Positions 34,873 through 43,378 of a stretch of 64,000 nt of DNA are shown here, piece after piece. Where the stretch lies: NCBI RefSeq assembly GCF_001551835.1, contig NZ_LODL01000005.1, positions 231,757-295,756 of the forward strand. The letters run 5' to 3'. Source of the DNA: Dechloromonas denitrificans (lineage in GTDB: Bacteria > Pseudomonadota > Gammaproteobacteria > Burkholderiales > Rhodocyclaceae). The number at the start of each line of letters is the position of its first letter. Within the stretch, counting starts at the first letter, position 1. The position numbers and the translations under genes are program-made. The notes under the pieces are model-generated. The model was not told where the DNA came from. It searched no databases and worked only from the letters and a program-made list of their open reading frames with translations.

Positions 34873-35103
34873 ATGAACAGTATTGAAACCCGTAACGACG
34901 CGCCCGAGAAACAACACGCAAAGCGCTCAAACATTGCCTGGTGGGTATTCGCTGCTATTGCGCTCTTTTACCTGCTGACCGAGCACCGGGCTCACTTTCT
35001 GGGTGCGCTTCCGTATCTGCTTCTGTTGGCCTGCCCGTTGATGCACCTGTTCATGCACCACGGACATGGTCACCACGGGCACGATGAGGGAGACAAGAAA
35101 TGA
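34873..35103 (+). CDS. DUF2933 small membrane protein
   Basis: A 76-residue protein with two membrane segments (IAWWVFAAIALFYLLTEH and ALPYLLLLACPLMHLFMHHGH), ending in a His-rich tail (HHGHGHHGHDEGDKK). Length and pattern match DUF2933, which travels with copper-resistance genes. The CPLMHLFMHH run could bind Cu(I). AGGAGG lies seven bases before the ATG. It overlaps the next gene by four bases (ATGA), so the two are translated together. Confidence 0.85.
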   Translation: MNSIETRNDAPEKQHAKRSNIAWWVFAAIALFYLLTEHRAHFLGALPYLLLLACPLMHLFMHHGHGHHGHDEGDKK

Positions 35104-35750
35104 CGACCGATACAAGCGACTATGGCCTTTGGTCACTGGTCATCATCAACTCGCTGTTCTTCATCCTCTTCGCAGCCAGTTTCTTCAAACCACAGTCCAG
35201 GCGGGACTGGCGAACACTCGGGTTGTTCTCGGCGTTTGTCGTGGCATTGTTCACCGAGATGTATGGTTTCCCGCTGACCATCTACTTGTTGTCAGGCTGG
35301 CTGACCGAGAAATTCCCAGGCATCAATTGGTTGTCCCACGATGCTGGCCACCTGCCCGAAATGTTGTTGGGCTGGAAGGTTAATCCGCACTTCGGGCCAT
35401 TCCACATCCTTTCGAATGTGTTCATCCTGGGCGGCTTCTGGCTCCTCTCCAAGGCATGGCCGGTGCTGTATAACGCCCAGCGCAGCGGAGAGCTGGCGAG
35501 CACGGGACCCTACGGCCGAATCAGGCATCCTCAATATGCAGCCTTTATCCTGGTCATGTTTGGTTTCCTGATGCAATGGCCAACCATCATCACTGTCTTG
35601 TTGTTCCCGATTCTTGTGGTGACCTATTTACGCTTGGCCCATCAAGAAGAAAAAAGTGCTCTGGCCGAGTTCGGGGAGCGCTACAGGCAATATATGGAAC
35701 ATGTACCGGCTTGGTGGCCGAGAGGGAAGGGGCATCAGCGAAGCGCCTAG
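35100..35750 (+). CDS. Isoprenylcysteine-carboxymethyltransferase-like membrane protein
   Basis: A 216-residue membrane protein with about five membrane segments. The C-terminal signature GPYGRIRHPQYAAFILVMFGFLMQWP, followed by EEKSALAEFGERYRQYMEHVP, is that of the ICMT/PEMT methyltransferase fold, which uses SAM in the membrane. Bacteria do not prenylate cysteines in the known eukaryotic way, and this subgroup recurs beside copper ATPases and DUF2933 proteins. Its substrate is unknown. It is translationally coupled to the DUF2933 gene. Confidence 0.8.
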   Translation: MTTDTSDYGLWSLVIINSLFFILFAASFFKPQSRRDWRTLGLFSAFVVALFTEMYGFPLTIYLLSGWLTEKFPGINWLSHDAGHLPEMLLGWKVNPHFGPFHILSNVFILGGFWLLSKAWPVLYNAQRSGELASTGPYGRIRHPQYAAFILVMFGFLMQWPTIITVLLFPILVVTYLRLAHQEEKSALAEFGERYRQYMEHVPAWWPRGKGHQRSA

Positions 35751-35835
35751 CATCAGCCCGCGCAGCGCTCTAACCGAAAGCCTTCCTGGCCGGTGTAACC
35801 GACGAATACGCCGTGCCAGTCGGGACAGTTAGTGA

Positions 35836-36042
35836 CTACAACTCGACGGAGGTTGGCGTATATCCCGCTTCCGCGATTGCATCTCGGATGTCTTCGATAG
35901 TGGATTGAGTCGAAACGACCGAAACTAAGCGGCGCTCAAGGTCGACAGTCACCTTGGACTCGTCGTCAATGGCTTTCAATGCTTTGTTGATGAGACCAGC
36001 GCAGTGGCCGCATGTCATGTCGTTTACGTGAAAAGTAATCAT
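35836..36042 (-). CDS. copZ: CopZ-like cytoplasmic copper chaperone
   Basis: A 68-residue single HMA domain with the Cu(I) site MTCGHC near residue 9. The ferredoxin-like pattern AEAGYTP near the C-terminus and the full length are normal for CopZ/Atx1 proteins. It carries Cu(I) in the cytoplasm to CopA. A MerR-type promoter with a 19-base spacer (36085-36115) reads toward this gene, so it is expected to be induced by CueR. Confidence 0.92.
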   Translation of the reverse strand: MITFHVNDMTCGHCAGLINKALKAIDDESKVTVDLERRLVSVVSTQSTIEDIRDAIAEAGYTPTSVEL

Positions 36043-36084
36043 GGTGTTTTTCCTTGTGGGTGGTGCCGTACCTCGGCAATCACC

Positions 36085-36115
36085 ACTCTGGGCCTTCCCA
36101 TAATGGCAAGGTCAA
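36085..36115 (-). promoter_or_regulatory. CueR-type promoter for copZ
   Basis: On the minus strand: -35 TTGACC (36110-36115), a 19-base spacer with the dyad CCTT...AAGG, and a -10-like CAGAGT (36085-36090). The overlong 19-base spacer is the mark of MerR-family activated promoters. Confidence 0.75.
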
Positions 36116-36152
36116 GCGAATAAATATCCTCAAAATAATCGCACAAAGCTCC

Positions 36153-36183
36153 TTGACCTTCCCACGGCTGGAAGGTCCATCAT
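36153..36183 (+). promoter_or_regulatory. CueR-type promoter for copA
   Basis: -35 TTGACC (36153-36158), a 19-base spacer containing the dyad ACCTTCC-N7-GGAAGGT, and -10-like CATCAT (36178-36183). It reads toward copA, 32 bases ahead. The dyad matches the consensus of Cu(I)-sensing CueR operators. It is arranged back to back with the copZ promoter, 37 bases apart. Confidence 0.82.
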
Positions 36184-36214
36184 GGGTTTATTGGTAATCC
36201 AAAAGGAGATTCAA

Positions 36215-38623
36215 ATGGTTCCCTCGTCTGTTTCTAGTTCTGCTCTCGAATTAAGACTTGGTATTGTTGGGATGAACTGTGCATCCTGTGTATCCCGTGT
36301 CGAGAAGGCGCTAAAGCACCTCACCGGCGTGACTGAAGTCAGCGTAAATCTGGCGACAGAGGAGGCATCTTTGAAAACGATGCCCGAAGTCCCTGCTGGT
36401 GACCTGGCCGAAGCCGTTCGAAAGGCCGGATACGACGTGATGACGCAATCTGTTGAGCTACAGATTGACGGTATGAGTTGTGACTCTTGTGTCGGCCGCG
36501 TCGAAAAAGCCTTGTCCAAAGTGCCAGGGGTACTGAGTGCCTCGGTGAACCTGGCGACAGAAAAAGCCACAGTTGCGGCGCTATCCGGCGTTACGTTTGC
36601 CACGTTGGCGGCGGCCATCGGCAAAGCGGGTTACAGCGCGAAGCCGGTGTCAGCAACACAGCAGGAGGCTGCTCATAAGCAAATCCCTGAATGGTGGCCC
36701 GTTGCCGCAAGCGCATTACTGACACTCCCTCTGGTGGCTCCGATGCTGCTCCAAATCGTCGGGTTCGATTTAATGCCCGATGGCTGGGTGCAACTGGCGT
36801 TGGCGACACTGGTTCAGTTCTGGCTGGGCTGGCGCTTCTATCGGGCCGGGTGGAAGGCGGTCAAGGCACGCGCTGGCAACATGGACTTGCTCGTATGCCT
36901 GGGTACGAGCGCGGCATATGGCCTCTCGGTCTATCAGCTTATTCAGGGCGGAGGAGGTCATGCTCACCATCTCTACTTCGAAGCTTCGGCAGCCGTCATC
37001 ACACTGGTCCTGCTGGGAAAGTGGTTGGAGGCTCGGGCGAAACGACAGACAGCCGATGCCATCCGGGCGCTAAACGCCATCCGCCCCTCTATTGCGCGTG
37101 TGCTGGTCGACGGCCATGAAGTTTCAATGTCGGTTGAGCAGATTGCGATTGGCGACCTTGTCGTGGTCCGTCCCGGCGAACGAATCTCGGTGGATGGCGA
37201 AGTCGTGAGCGGGCAAAGCCATGCCGATGAAGCGCTTATCACCGGCGAGAGCCTGCCCGTATCAAAGAGTGTTGGCGATAAGGTGAGCGGTGGGTCAGTC
37301 AACGGTGAAGGCCTGTTGCACGTACGAACGGGCGCGGTCGGCGCCGAGACAACGCTCGCTCGCATCATTCGCATGGTTGAATCTGCCCAGGCAGCCAAGG
37401 CACCTATCCAGCGTATTGTGGACCAAGTAAGTGCTGTATTCGTCCCCGTGGTATTGGTTGTTGCACTCCTCACCTTTGCTGGCTGGATGGCATACTCGGG
37501 GAACTGGGAAGAGGCTTTAATCAACGCAGTCGCCGTCCTCGTTATCGCGTGCCCTTGCGCCCTGGGTTTGGCTACACCAACGGCTATCATGGCCGGTACG
37601 GGGGTTGCAGCTCGCCAGGGCATTCTCATCAAGGATGCTGAGGCACTTGAAATCGCGCACTCTGTCACCGCGGTGGCCTTCGACAAAACAGGCACGCTCA
37701 CCGAAGGCAAGCCATCTCTGGTCAGCATCGAGCCCGCGCCTGGCATCTCGACCGAAGACGTGCTGCGGATTGCAGGGGGGCTTCAGAAAGCCAGCGAGCA
37801 CCCATTGGCCCATGCCGTTCTGGAGAAGGTCCGCGAACTCAACATTGCCGTATCGGAGGTCAGTGATGCCAAAGCGTTGCCCGGGCGAGGCATTCAAGCT
37901 CGGGTGGATGGGCAGTTGATGCTCCTGGGAAGCACCCGATTGATGCAGGAACACGGGGTTAATCCGGGACAATTGGGCATCCGCGCCGCTGCGCTAGAAA
38001 GCGAAGGGAAGACCATATCGTGGCTTCTACGCCAGCGCGATACCTCATCTGAATTAGTCGGGCTTCTCGCCTTCGGCGACACCATCAAGCCATCCTCTTA
38101 TCTGGCAATAGGCCGGCTGCGTAAATTGGGTATCAAAACCGTCATGCTGACCGGGGACAACCAGGGAAGTGCCCATGTTGTGGCAAGAGAACTGGGCATA
38201 GATGAGGTGCGCGCTGAATTACTGCCCGGAGACAAGGCAACCATCATCCAGGAGCTTCGGGACCATGGGCACGTAGTCGCCATGGTGGGCGATGGACTCA
38301 ATGACGCGCCCAGCTTGGTGGCCGCCGATGTTGGACTGAGCATGTCGACGGGTACGGACGTGGCCATGGAGGCAGCGGGTATTACCCTAATGCGGGGAGA
38401 CCCACGGTTGGTTGTAGACGCCTTTGATGTTTCGCGTCGGACCTACAGCAAAATCAAACAGGGCCTATTCTGGGCATTTGCCTACAACGTGCTTGGCATC
38501 CCACTTGCAGCCTTGGGCATGCTTAGTCCGGTGGTGGCCGGTGCTGCGATGGCATTTAGCAGTGTTAGTGTGGTCACCAATGCGTTGCTTCTTCGCCGCT
38601 GGCGGGGAGCTGCAACTAAATGA
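36215..38623 (+). CDS. copA: Cu(I)-exporting P1B-type ATPase CopA with two HMA domains
   Basis: An 802-residue ATPase that pumps Cu(I) from cytoplasm to periplasm. Two N-terminal HMA domains carry GMNCASC and GMSCDSC. The membrane region has the CPC motif ([13 protein letters not shown]). DKTGTLTEG is the phosphorylation site, [10 protein letters not shown] holds the HP motif, and [10 protein letters not shown] is the hinge. The ATG at 36215 follows AAGGAG; a start at 36182 overlaps the -10 region and is not usable. It differs from the other ATPase in the island, which has YHS instead of HMA domains. Confidence 0.95.
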   Translation: MVPSSVSSSALELRLGIVGMNCASCVSRVEKALKHLTGVTEVSVNLATEEASLKTMPEVPAGDLAEAVRKAGYDVMTQSVELQIDGMSCDSCVGRVEKALSKVPGVLSASVNLATEKATVAALSGVTFATLAAAIGKAGYSAKPVSATQQEAAHKQIPEWWPVAASALLTLPLVAPMLLQIVGFDLMPDGWVQLALATLVQFWLGWRFYRAGWKAVKARAGNMDLLVCLGTSAAYGLSVYQLIQGGGGHAHHLYFEASAAVITLVLLGKWLEARAKRQTADAIRALNAIRPSIARVLVDGHEVSMSVEQIAIGDLVVVRPGERISVDGEVVSGQSHADEALITGESLPVSKSVGDKVSGGSVNGEGLLHVRTGAVGAETTLARIIRMVESAQAAKAPIQRIVDQVSAVFVPVVLVVALLTFAGWMAYSGNWEEALINAVAVLVIACPCALGLATPTAIMAGTGVAARQGILIKDAEALEIAHSVTAVAFDKTGTLTEGKPSLVSIEPAPGISTEDVLRIAGGLQKASEHPLAHAVLEKVRELNIAVSEVSDAKALPGRGIQARVDGQLMLLGSTRLMQEHGVNPGQLGIRAAALESEGKTISWLLRQRDTSSELVGLLAFGDTIKPSSYLAIGRLRKLGIKTVMLTGDNQGSAHVVARELGIDEVRAELLPGDKATIIQELRDHGHVVAMVGDGLNDAPSLVAADVGLSMSTGTDVAMEAAGITLMRGDPRLVVDAFDVSRRTYSKIKQGLFWAFAYNVLGIPLAALGMLSPVVAGAAMAFSSVSVVTNALLLRRWRGAATK

Positions 38624-38642
38624 GCATTGAGAGGAGCGCGAG

Positions 38643-39038
38643 ATGAATATCGGTGATGCAGCCAAGGCATCAGGTGTGTCAGCCAAGATGATTCGGCATT
38701 ACGAGAGCGTCGGATTGTTGCCCCCTGCAAGCCGAACGGATGCTGGCTATCGTCAGTATGGCGAAAAAGACCTACGAACTCTGCAATTCATCCGACGTTC
38801 GCGTGACCTCGGGTTCTCGATTGAGGAGATTCGAGGCCTGGTTAGCCTCTGGCAGGACCGGTCACGCCCAAGTCGTGAGGTGAAGGCATTAGCCAAGCAG
38901 CATCTGGACTGCCTGGACAGGAAGCTGGAGGAACTGCAATCGATGAAGCATGCTTTGGCGCACCTCGTCAGTTGCTGCCATGGCGACGAACGTCCAGATT
39001 GCCCAATCCTGGAGAGCCTTGCAGGAAAGGAAGCCTGA
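38643..39038 (+). CDS. cueR: CueR, Cu(I)-responsive MerR-family activator
   Basis: A 131-residue regulator with the MerR HTH (MNIGDAAKASGVSAKMIRHYESVGLLPPA), a dimerising helix, and the metal loop CCHGDERPDCPILESL, matching CueR's C-x7-C Cu(I) site (C112 and C120 in E. coli). AGGAG lies before the ATG. It is 19 bases after copA and probably shares its transcript, which gives autoregulation. Its targets are the paired 19-base-spacer promoters at 36085-36183. Confidence 0.93.
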   Translation: MNIGDAAKASGVSAKMIRHYESVGLLPPASRTDAGYRQYGEKDLRTLQFIRRSRDLGFSIEEIRGLVSLWQDRSRPSREVKALAKQHLDCLDRKLEELQSMKHALAHLVSCCHGDERPDCPILESLAGKEA

Positions 39039-39137
39039 CTTAAAAGTAATCTATTCGTCACCTGTCTGACGGTTTCGAAGGCGCACACTGGAATCGTCTA
39101 AAGAAGACAACGAATTCGACTTTTGAGGAGTAAGACC

Positions 39138-39395
39138 ATGAAACTGCAAGCCCTGATTTCCGCTTCTACTCTGGCTGCTATTACGGCGTTTTCCGCCAGT
39201 GCATACGCCGAAGAAAAGGCTGCTCCGGCCACTGAAATGAAGGTTGAAAAAGCCGCTCCCGCTCAAGCTGCGAAGCCGCACTCCCATGTTCAGGAGAAGA
39301 CGGGGGTTCCTCAGAGCGTACAGCCTGCCGACCCGGCCAAGACGAGTCCCGCCAAGGACATGTCAAAGCACTACCATCCACGAGATATGAAGTAG
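39138..39395 (+). CDS. Small secreted protein in the copper cluster
   Basis: An 85-residue protein with a signal peptide (LISASTLAAITAFSASAYA, cut before EEKA). The mature part is low-complexity, rich in Ala, Lys, Pro and Glu, with scattered His (PHSHVQ, SKHYHPRDMK) and Met. The composition suggests a disordered periplasmic metal binder. GAGGAG lies before MKLQ; an ATG five codons upstream is in frame but less well placed. It follows cueR by ~100 bases and ends at a strong terminator. I know no named family. Confidence 0.65.
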   Translation: MKLQALISASTLAAITAFSASAYAEEKAAPATEMKVEKAAPAQAAKPHSHVQEKTGVPQSVQPADPAKTSPAKDMSKHYHPRDMK

Positions 39396-39411
39396 TTCGT
39401 GCTACGGAACG

Positions 39412-39431
39412 GGCGGCTCTTCGGAGCCGCC
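39412..39431 (+). terminator. Intrinsic-type hairpin closing the copper cluster
   Basis: GGCGGCTC pairs with GAGCCGCC around a TTCG tetraloop. The T-run after it is poor (TAGCATTTC), so termination efficiency is uncertain. Confidence 0.55.
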
Positions 39432-39442
39432 TAGCATTTCAA

Positions 39443-39685
39443 ATGCTAGATTTCGACACCACGCGCCATGGAAACCTTTGCGCCTGCAAAATGCTTGCGG
39501 AGGCCGTCGGCTGTGACCATAGGGCAATAAGTTTCAGGTTCTGTCGAAATTTCTTGATGAAGCGCTGGATTGTTGAATGCAATCATGGCTGCCAAGAATT
39601 ACCGCCAGTTGAAAAGAAAAGCGAACACTGGCACGACGTAGGTCCAATTGACCCGGTTAAAGCCATTCTCGTCAAAAACGACTGA
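39443..39685 (+). CDS. Doubtful hypothetical ORF
   Basis: Eighty codons open between the terminator and the M23-like gene. The start codon lacks a ribosome site, and the translation has no signal peptide or motif, only scattered Cys and His. It could be a remnant or chance frame in lower-GC sequence. Confidence 0.2.
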   Translation: MLDFDTTRHGNLCACKMLAEAVGCDHRAISFRFCRNFLMKRWIVECNHGCQELPPVEKKSEHWHDVGPIDPVKAILVKND

Positions 39686-39796
39686 GTTATTCATATCTCT
39701 TCAAAGGCCCCTAGCCAGTACGCCTCGGCCATTGCCAGCTTCGAAGCGAACTCGTAATATTAGTAAATCATAATTTACAGATTTGCGAGGTGTGCC

Positions 39797-40582
39797 ATGC
39801 TTTCTCGTTTTCCCTGCGCCGCTTTGCTTTCTGCCTTACTTCTTGTGAGCTCAATGCCTGCTATTGCAAGAGGTGGCGGAGGAATGGGAGGGGGAACGGG
39901 AGGGGGAATGGGCGGCGGTAGCATGGGCGGTGGCGCTAGTTCGGTGCCCTATATGCCGCCAATACTGGGTGATGATGGTCATCGGTATGAATTTTTTGAG
40001 CCGACAAAGCTCGAGCCCAAATTTCCAGACGGCTATCGTTGTTCGTCACCCACTGCGTACTACGGCTCGCCTTCAGATAGTCGTGCTCTAAGTCTAATGA
40101 CGCCGCCAGGGACACCGTTGCGTGCGATTGCTGTTGGGGAGGTCATTGCAAAAGGAAAAACTCCGAACGCGGATGGCGCCTTCCTCTGGTTGCGTCTGGC
40201 CCCAGAAGACACAGGGCACCCGTTTTGGACATTCGTAAAATATCAGCGGTTGCAGGATATTCCCTCCATCGAAATTGGTAGTAGAACAACAGTAGGTGAA
40301 GTGATTGCAGTATCGGGCGAAACGGGAACTTCCCCATTAACGACCGTATACGGTCCCAGTCCAGAGTTCAGAATGGGCGGGAAGTATCAATCGGTTGTTA
40401 AAGCTCGAGATGGAAAACTCGATGACCCGATGATTTTCTACATCAGCGGTATTGCCAATCCTCAGATTGCTCATAGCGCATCAGAAGAGCCAAAACAAAT
40501 TGCGGTGTCGGTCATTGGACCGGAGGACATGTTGCTACCAACGGCCAGTAACTCGGTGTGGCCCGTTGCTTGCAGCAGATAG
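39797..40582 (+). CDS. Secreted M23/LytM-like protein
   Basis: A 261-residue exported protein (signal FPCAALLSALLLVSSMPAIA). A glycine-rich linker follows (GGGGMGGGTGGGMGGGSMGG). The rest resembles the lysostaphin-type M23 fold: GTPLRAIAVGEVIAKGK, AFLWLRLAPEDTGHPFWTFVKYQRL and TVGEVIAVSGETGTSP are the core strands. The HxH zinc ligand pair of active M23 peptidases is replaced (TFVKYQ), so it is probably a degenerate, non-catalytic LytM protein that binds cell wall or a partner. AT-rich sequence in front suggests its own promoter. It has no clear operon mates. Confidence 0.65.
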   Translation: MLSRFPCAALLSALLLVSSMPAIARGGGGMGGGTGGGMGGGSMGGGASSVPYMPPILGDDGHRYEFFEPTKLEPKFPDGYRCSSPTAYYGSPSDSRALSLMTPPGTPLRAIAVGEVIAKGKTPNADGAFLWLRLAPEDTGHPFWTFVKYQRLQDIPSIEIGSRTTVGEVIAVSGETGTSPLTTVYGPSPEFRMGGKYQSVVKARDGKLDDPMIFYISGIANPQIAHSASEEPKQIAVSVIGPEDMLLPTASNSVWPVACSR

Positions 40583-40927
40583 TAATCGGCCAAATTACAA
40601 ATTGCCAACCTTCCACGAAACCTCTTCTGTCATCATTCGGAGCGCATTGGAAGGTCGGTGGAGGCATGTGCCCAGCGTCAGTTAACGGCGTATTAGGGGA
40701 CATCCAAAATGAATCTCGTGCCAACTCCGCAAGGCCGGAATTGGCCGGGTCGAGGCAGTGAGTGCCCAAATTCGCTCGCCGAATACCAGCCATTCGCCAG
40801 GGGCGAACGGCGTCTGAACTATAGAAATTGGATAGCAGGCTCGACTGGCCGGTTGTGGCCGGGTGCTGAAGTCCATGTTGCCACCGTCAATGGCCGGAAT
40901 TTGCTGGATACCAACCGGTCAGGTCTT

Positions 40928-41018
40928 TGTCTCTCAAACGTTCAATTTCGAGACAGCCCAGAAGACCGTGGACTAGTCCCTCATAAATGGGGTTTTTGTG
41001 TCTCAAAATCATGTCTCA
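40928..41018. promoter_or_regulatory. TGTCTC repeat array, possible resolvase res/operator region
   Basis: TGTCTC occurs four times in 91 bases: 40928-40933, inverted at 40950-40955, and as the direct TGTCTCA pair at 40999-41005 and 41012-41018. It lies just before the HAD-resolvase genes. Such clustered half-sites are typical of serine-resolvase binding regions. Between 40583 and 40927 there is only intergenic sequence. Confidence 0.45.
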
Positions 41019-41064
41019 TTTGCTAGACTGCAGCTATAGTTTTCGAGATGGGTTGGGATACGAC

Positions 41065-41526
41065 ATGGCTCTACATTTGTATCTGGATTTTGATGGTGTT
41101 ACACACCGCCTCGGTGAAGCAGCCGTGGACGACGGCTTCCGACTCCTCGACAACCCGAATCTATTTCTTTGGCTGCCAATTCTCGAGACACTACTCGAGC
41201 CCTATCCCACGGTTCGCATCGTTGTTTCGTCTGATTGGCGAAGGCTTTTCGACGACGATGCGCTAAAGCAGCTGCTCCGACCCAGCCTTGCTTCTCGATT
41301 TGTCGGTGTAGTCGAAGTCATCGAAACGTCTCGAGCAAATGAGATTCAAATAGACGCAGAACGACGTGGCCTGGCATCGTGGGTTGCACTCGATGACCAC
41401 CCCACCGTTATTGAAGCCAGCCAAACTGACCCCCGCTATATTGCTTGTGACTCAGCAACCGGGCTCAGCAATCCAAGGGTCCAAAGACAACTCCAGTGCT
41501 ATCTCGCAAAGGAAGCGTCGTGCTGA
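41065..41526 (+). CDS. Small HAD-family phosphatase-like protein
   Basis: A 153-residue HAD protein. The nucleophile motif is YLDFDGVTH, motif II is RIVVSSDWRR, and motif IV is WVALDDHPTVIE. This arrangement with a compact cap matches the HAD domain described in Swiss-Army-Knife RNA-repair proteins and in many cassette genes. The ATG at 41065 is chosen because the upstream frame includes the TGTCTC sites. It overlaps the resolvase start by seven bases. Two partial relatives lie at 9748-10200 and 44357-44485. Confidence 0.75.
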   Translation: MALHLYLDFDGVTHRLGEAAVDDGFRLLDNPNLFLWLPILETLLEPYPTVRIVVSSDWRRLFDDDALKQLLRPSLASRFVGVVEVIETSRANEIQIDAERRGLASWVALDDHPTVIEASQTDPRYIACDSATGLSNPRVQRQLQCYLAKEASC

Positions 41527-42147
41527 TTGGCTATGCTCGCGTCTCTACAGGCGACCAAAACCTCAACCTCCAACTGGACGCTCTCAATGCCGCCGGCTGC
41601 AATCAAGTCTGTACCGACCAAGTCTCGGGCGCAGCAAAGCACCGCCCTGGCCTCGAGGAGGCATTCAAGTACATCCGCCCTGGTGACACTTGTCGTGTGG
41701 AAACTCGACCGCCTGGGCCGCACCGTCAAAGGGCTGGTCGACCTTGTCGAAGAACTACAGGCAAGGGACATACAGTTCAAGAGCTTGACCGACGGCATCG
41801 ACACGTCGACGGCGAGCGGCCGGTTCTTTTTGCATGTAATGGAAGCAATGGCTCAGATGGAACGTGAGCTCATCAAGGAGCGAACCAAGGCCGGCCTGGC
41901 TGCGGCCAAAGCACGCGGCCGCACGGGTGGGAGGAAGACGGTTATGGACGCCTCGAAGATTGCAGCGGCCAGGGCGCTGCTTGAGGCTGGTACGCCGGCG
42001 ACGGAAGTGGCCAAGAACCTCGGCGTCGGGCGGGCCACGCTATATCGGTCCATCAAGCCGGCCAGCAGCCTGGCCGACATGCTGACTAAGATGCCAAATG
42101 TTGGCATCGACTCAGATTTTGACAGGGCTGCGAATACCGTTAGCTGA
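41520..42147 (+). pseudogene. Serine resolvase with an internal frameshift
   Basis: Codons from GTG 41520 encode IGYARVSTGDQNLNLQLDAL (catalytic Ser in the RVST motif) through IRPGDT. Near 41686-41692 the reading frame moves to the +1 frame, where VVWKLDRLGRTVKGLVDLVE, the E-helix (MEAMAQMERELIKERTKAGL) and a C-terminal HTH (ATEVAKNLGVGRATLYRSI) follow. Either frame alone lacks essential parts. A two-base deletion or one-base insertion explains it; programmed shifting is less likely. After the HTH is a tail with LADMLTKMPNVGIDSDFDR that is not part of standard resolvases. Confidence 0.8.
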
Positions 42148-42157
42148 GGGGGCCCAT

Positions 42158-42640
42158 ATGAAAAAAGCAAAAACACGGACGCCGCCAATTCTGACTCAAC
42201 TCGTCTCAAGCACTCGGCATGCGAATAGAGCAATACGCTCAGCGGTAACGTATGTAGCTAAGTCCAATCGACGACTCACAAAAAACAAACCCGGCAGCCT
42301 AGCGCAGCTATTGGCTGAGATGCCTGAGGGCCTCCCGATAAACCGAGACTGGGACAACCTACTGCCAGTGGGGCTGGAAGTTGTTGGCCACGCTCAGCCA
42401 ACCGCTGTGGCCGACATACCACCCGATGACCTCGAAGTTCAGATGTCTGATAAGGTTCTCGAGTCCGTCAATAAACTGCGAGGGATTGTGCGCAAACCGG
42501 CCAGGCCGGTATCAATCGCCGCCATGCATGACGCCATTGCGGCCAAGGTAGTTGCTGACGCCGATACAGCTAATGCAACTGAGGCAGCTCGGAGCCTCTC
42601 GGGCATACGGACAGCCAGCAGCTCAGGAAAGCAGTCATGA
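42158..42640 (+). CDS. Hypothetical protein, paralogue of the next gene
   Basis: A 160-residue basic protein of no known family. Residues ~10-25 (LTQLVSSTRHANRAI) and ~60-80 (WDNLLPVGLEVVGH) match the protein encoded at 42637-42894 in the same order. Between them it has LAQLLAEMPEGLPINRDWD, which echoes the resolvase tail LADMLTKMPNVGIDSDFD. The second half is Ala-rich and helical. It begins 11 bases after the resolvase stop and overlaps the next gene by four bases. The tight spacing suggests one functional unit with the resolvase. Confidence 0.6.
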   Translation: MKKAKTRTPPILTQLVSSTRHANRAIRSAVTYVAKSNRRLTKNKPGSLAQLLAEMPEGLPINRDWDNLLPVGLEVVGHAQPTAVADIPPDDLEVQMSDKVLESVNKLRGIVRKPARPVSIAAMHDAIAAKVVADADTANATEAARSLSGIRTASSSGKQS

Positions 42641-42894
42641 AAGAAGCCAAGAAGCGCCCAAGGCCGACCTTAGCTCGACTCGTTTCAAGTACGCGGCGAG
42701 CCGAGCGGGCCGTGCTCGGTAATCTGGACCATGACGACATCCGAGCTTGGGAAAATATGGTGCCGGTTGGCCTGGAGCTTATAGGCTACGGAGATGCGGC
42801 GGCAGTTCGGCAGATGCAAGAACTCATGGCCAGTGCGCCCGGGGGCATCAGCCAAGATGAGCTCAAGGCCATGATTGACGAGGGCCGGGACTAG
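42637..42894 (+). CDS. Hypothetical protein, paralogue of the previous gene
   Basis: An 85-residue protein sharing LARLVSSTRRAERAV and WENMVPVGLELIGY with its neighbour, in a shorter form without the MPEGLP segment. The C-terminus (SAPGGISQDELKAMIDEGRD) is acidic and helical. The ATGA overlap with the upstream gene implies co-translation. No motif points to enzymatic activity. As a pair of small proteins after a resolvase they could be accessory or regulatory, but this is a guess. Confidence 0.55.
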   Translation: MKEAKKRPRPTLARLVSSTRRAERAVLGNLDHDDIRAWENMVPVGLELIGYGDAAAVRQMQELMASAPGGISQDELKAMIDEGRD

Positions 42895-43040
42895 TCGTTG
42901 AGCGGCCGAAACTTAACGCTTTCATACTTGGAAGCGGTTCGTTGGTTCTGCCACGATAAACGCTATTGCTAGTATGTCTGTTACGGCTGATACGCCAAAA
43001 TCCATTGTCACAATAACTGTATGGATGTACAGTTATTACA

Positions 43041-43358
43041 ATGCTCATCCGCCTCCATCGGCTTCGCGAACGGGGCTGGCCCATTCCTCGATATCAGTTC
43101 GCCTTCAAAGAGGCGCAACTAGGGGATTTGACCGTACATGAAGAGCGCGACGAGGTTCTGAACCGCTATACGAGAGTGGCCAAGGTGCGGAGCACTGAGA
43201 AAGGCAACCCTTTATTGGTGCCCTGCCTGTTGGATGCGCAACTATTGGAGGTAACGAGAGAGCGCCTGGTGTTATCCGGTATTGAGCGCATCGAGCAGCC
43301 ATGCATCGCTAAGATTGAGGACTTTGCACAAACTTGGGTTTGCTGGCTTGACGCCTAA
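43041..43358 (+). CDS. Hypothetical protein, ~105 aa
   Basis: A 105-residue soluble protein starting MLIRLHRLRERGWPIPRYQFAF. The middle has alternating charged and hydrophobic strands (DLTVHEERDEVLNRYTRVAKV) followed by LLVPCLLDAQLLEVTRERLVLSGIERIEQ, suggesting a small beta-rich fold. I do not recognise it. An AT-rich segment in front (around 43005-43040) could hold the promoter. It is the last intact gene before the degenerate stretch at 43379-44285. Confidence 0.5.
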   Translation: MLIRLHRLRERGWPIPRYQFAFKEAQLGDLTVHEERDEVLNRYTRVAKVRSTEKGNPLLVPCLLDAQLLEVTRERLVLSGIERIEQPCIAKIEDFAQTWVCWLDA

Positions 43359-43378
43359 TCCCGCGGCCCAGCAGTCAA

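Noticed and set aside
40709..41026. ORF of 105 codons upstream of the HAD gene
   Set aside because: It covers the TGTCTC repeats and has no ribosome site, signal or motif.
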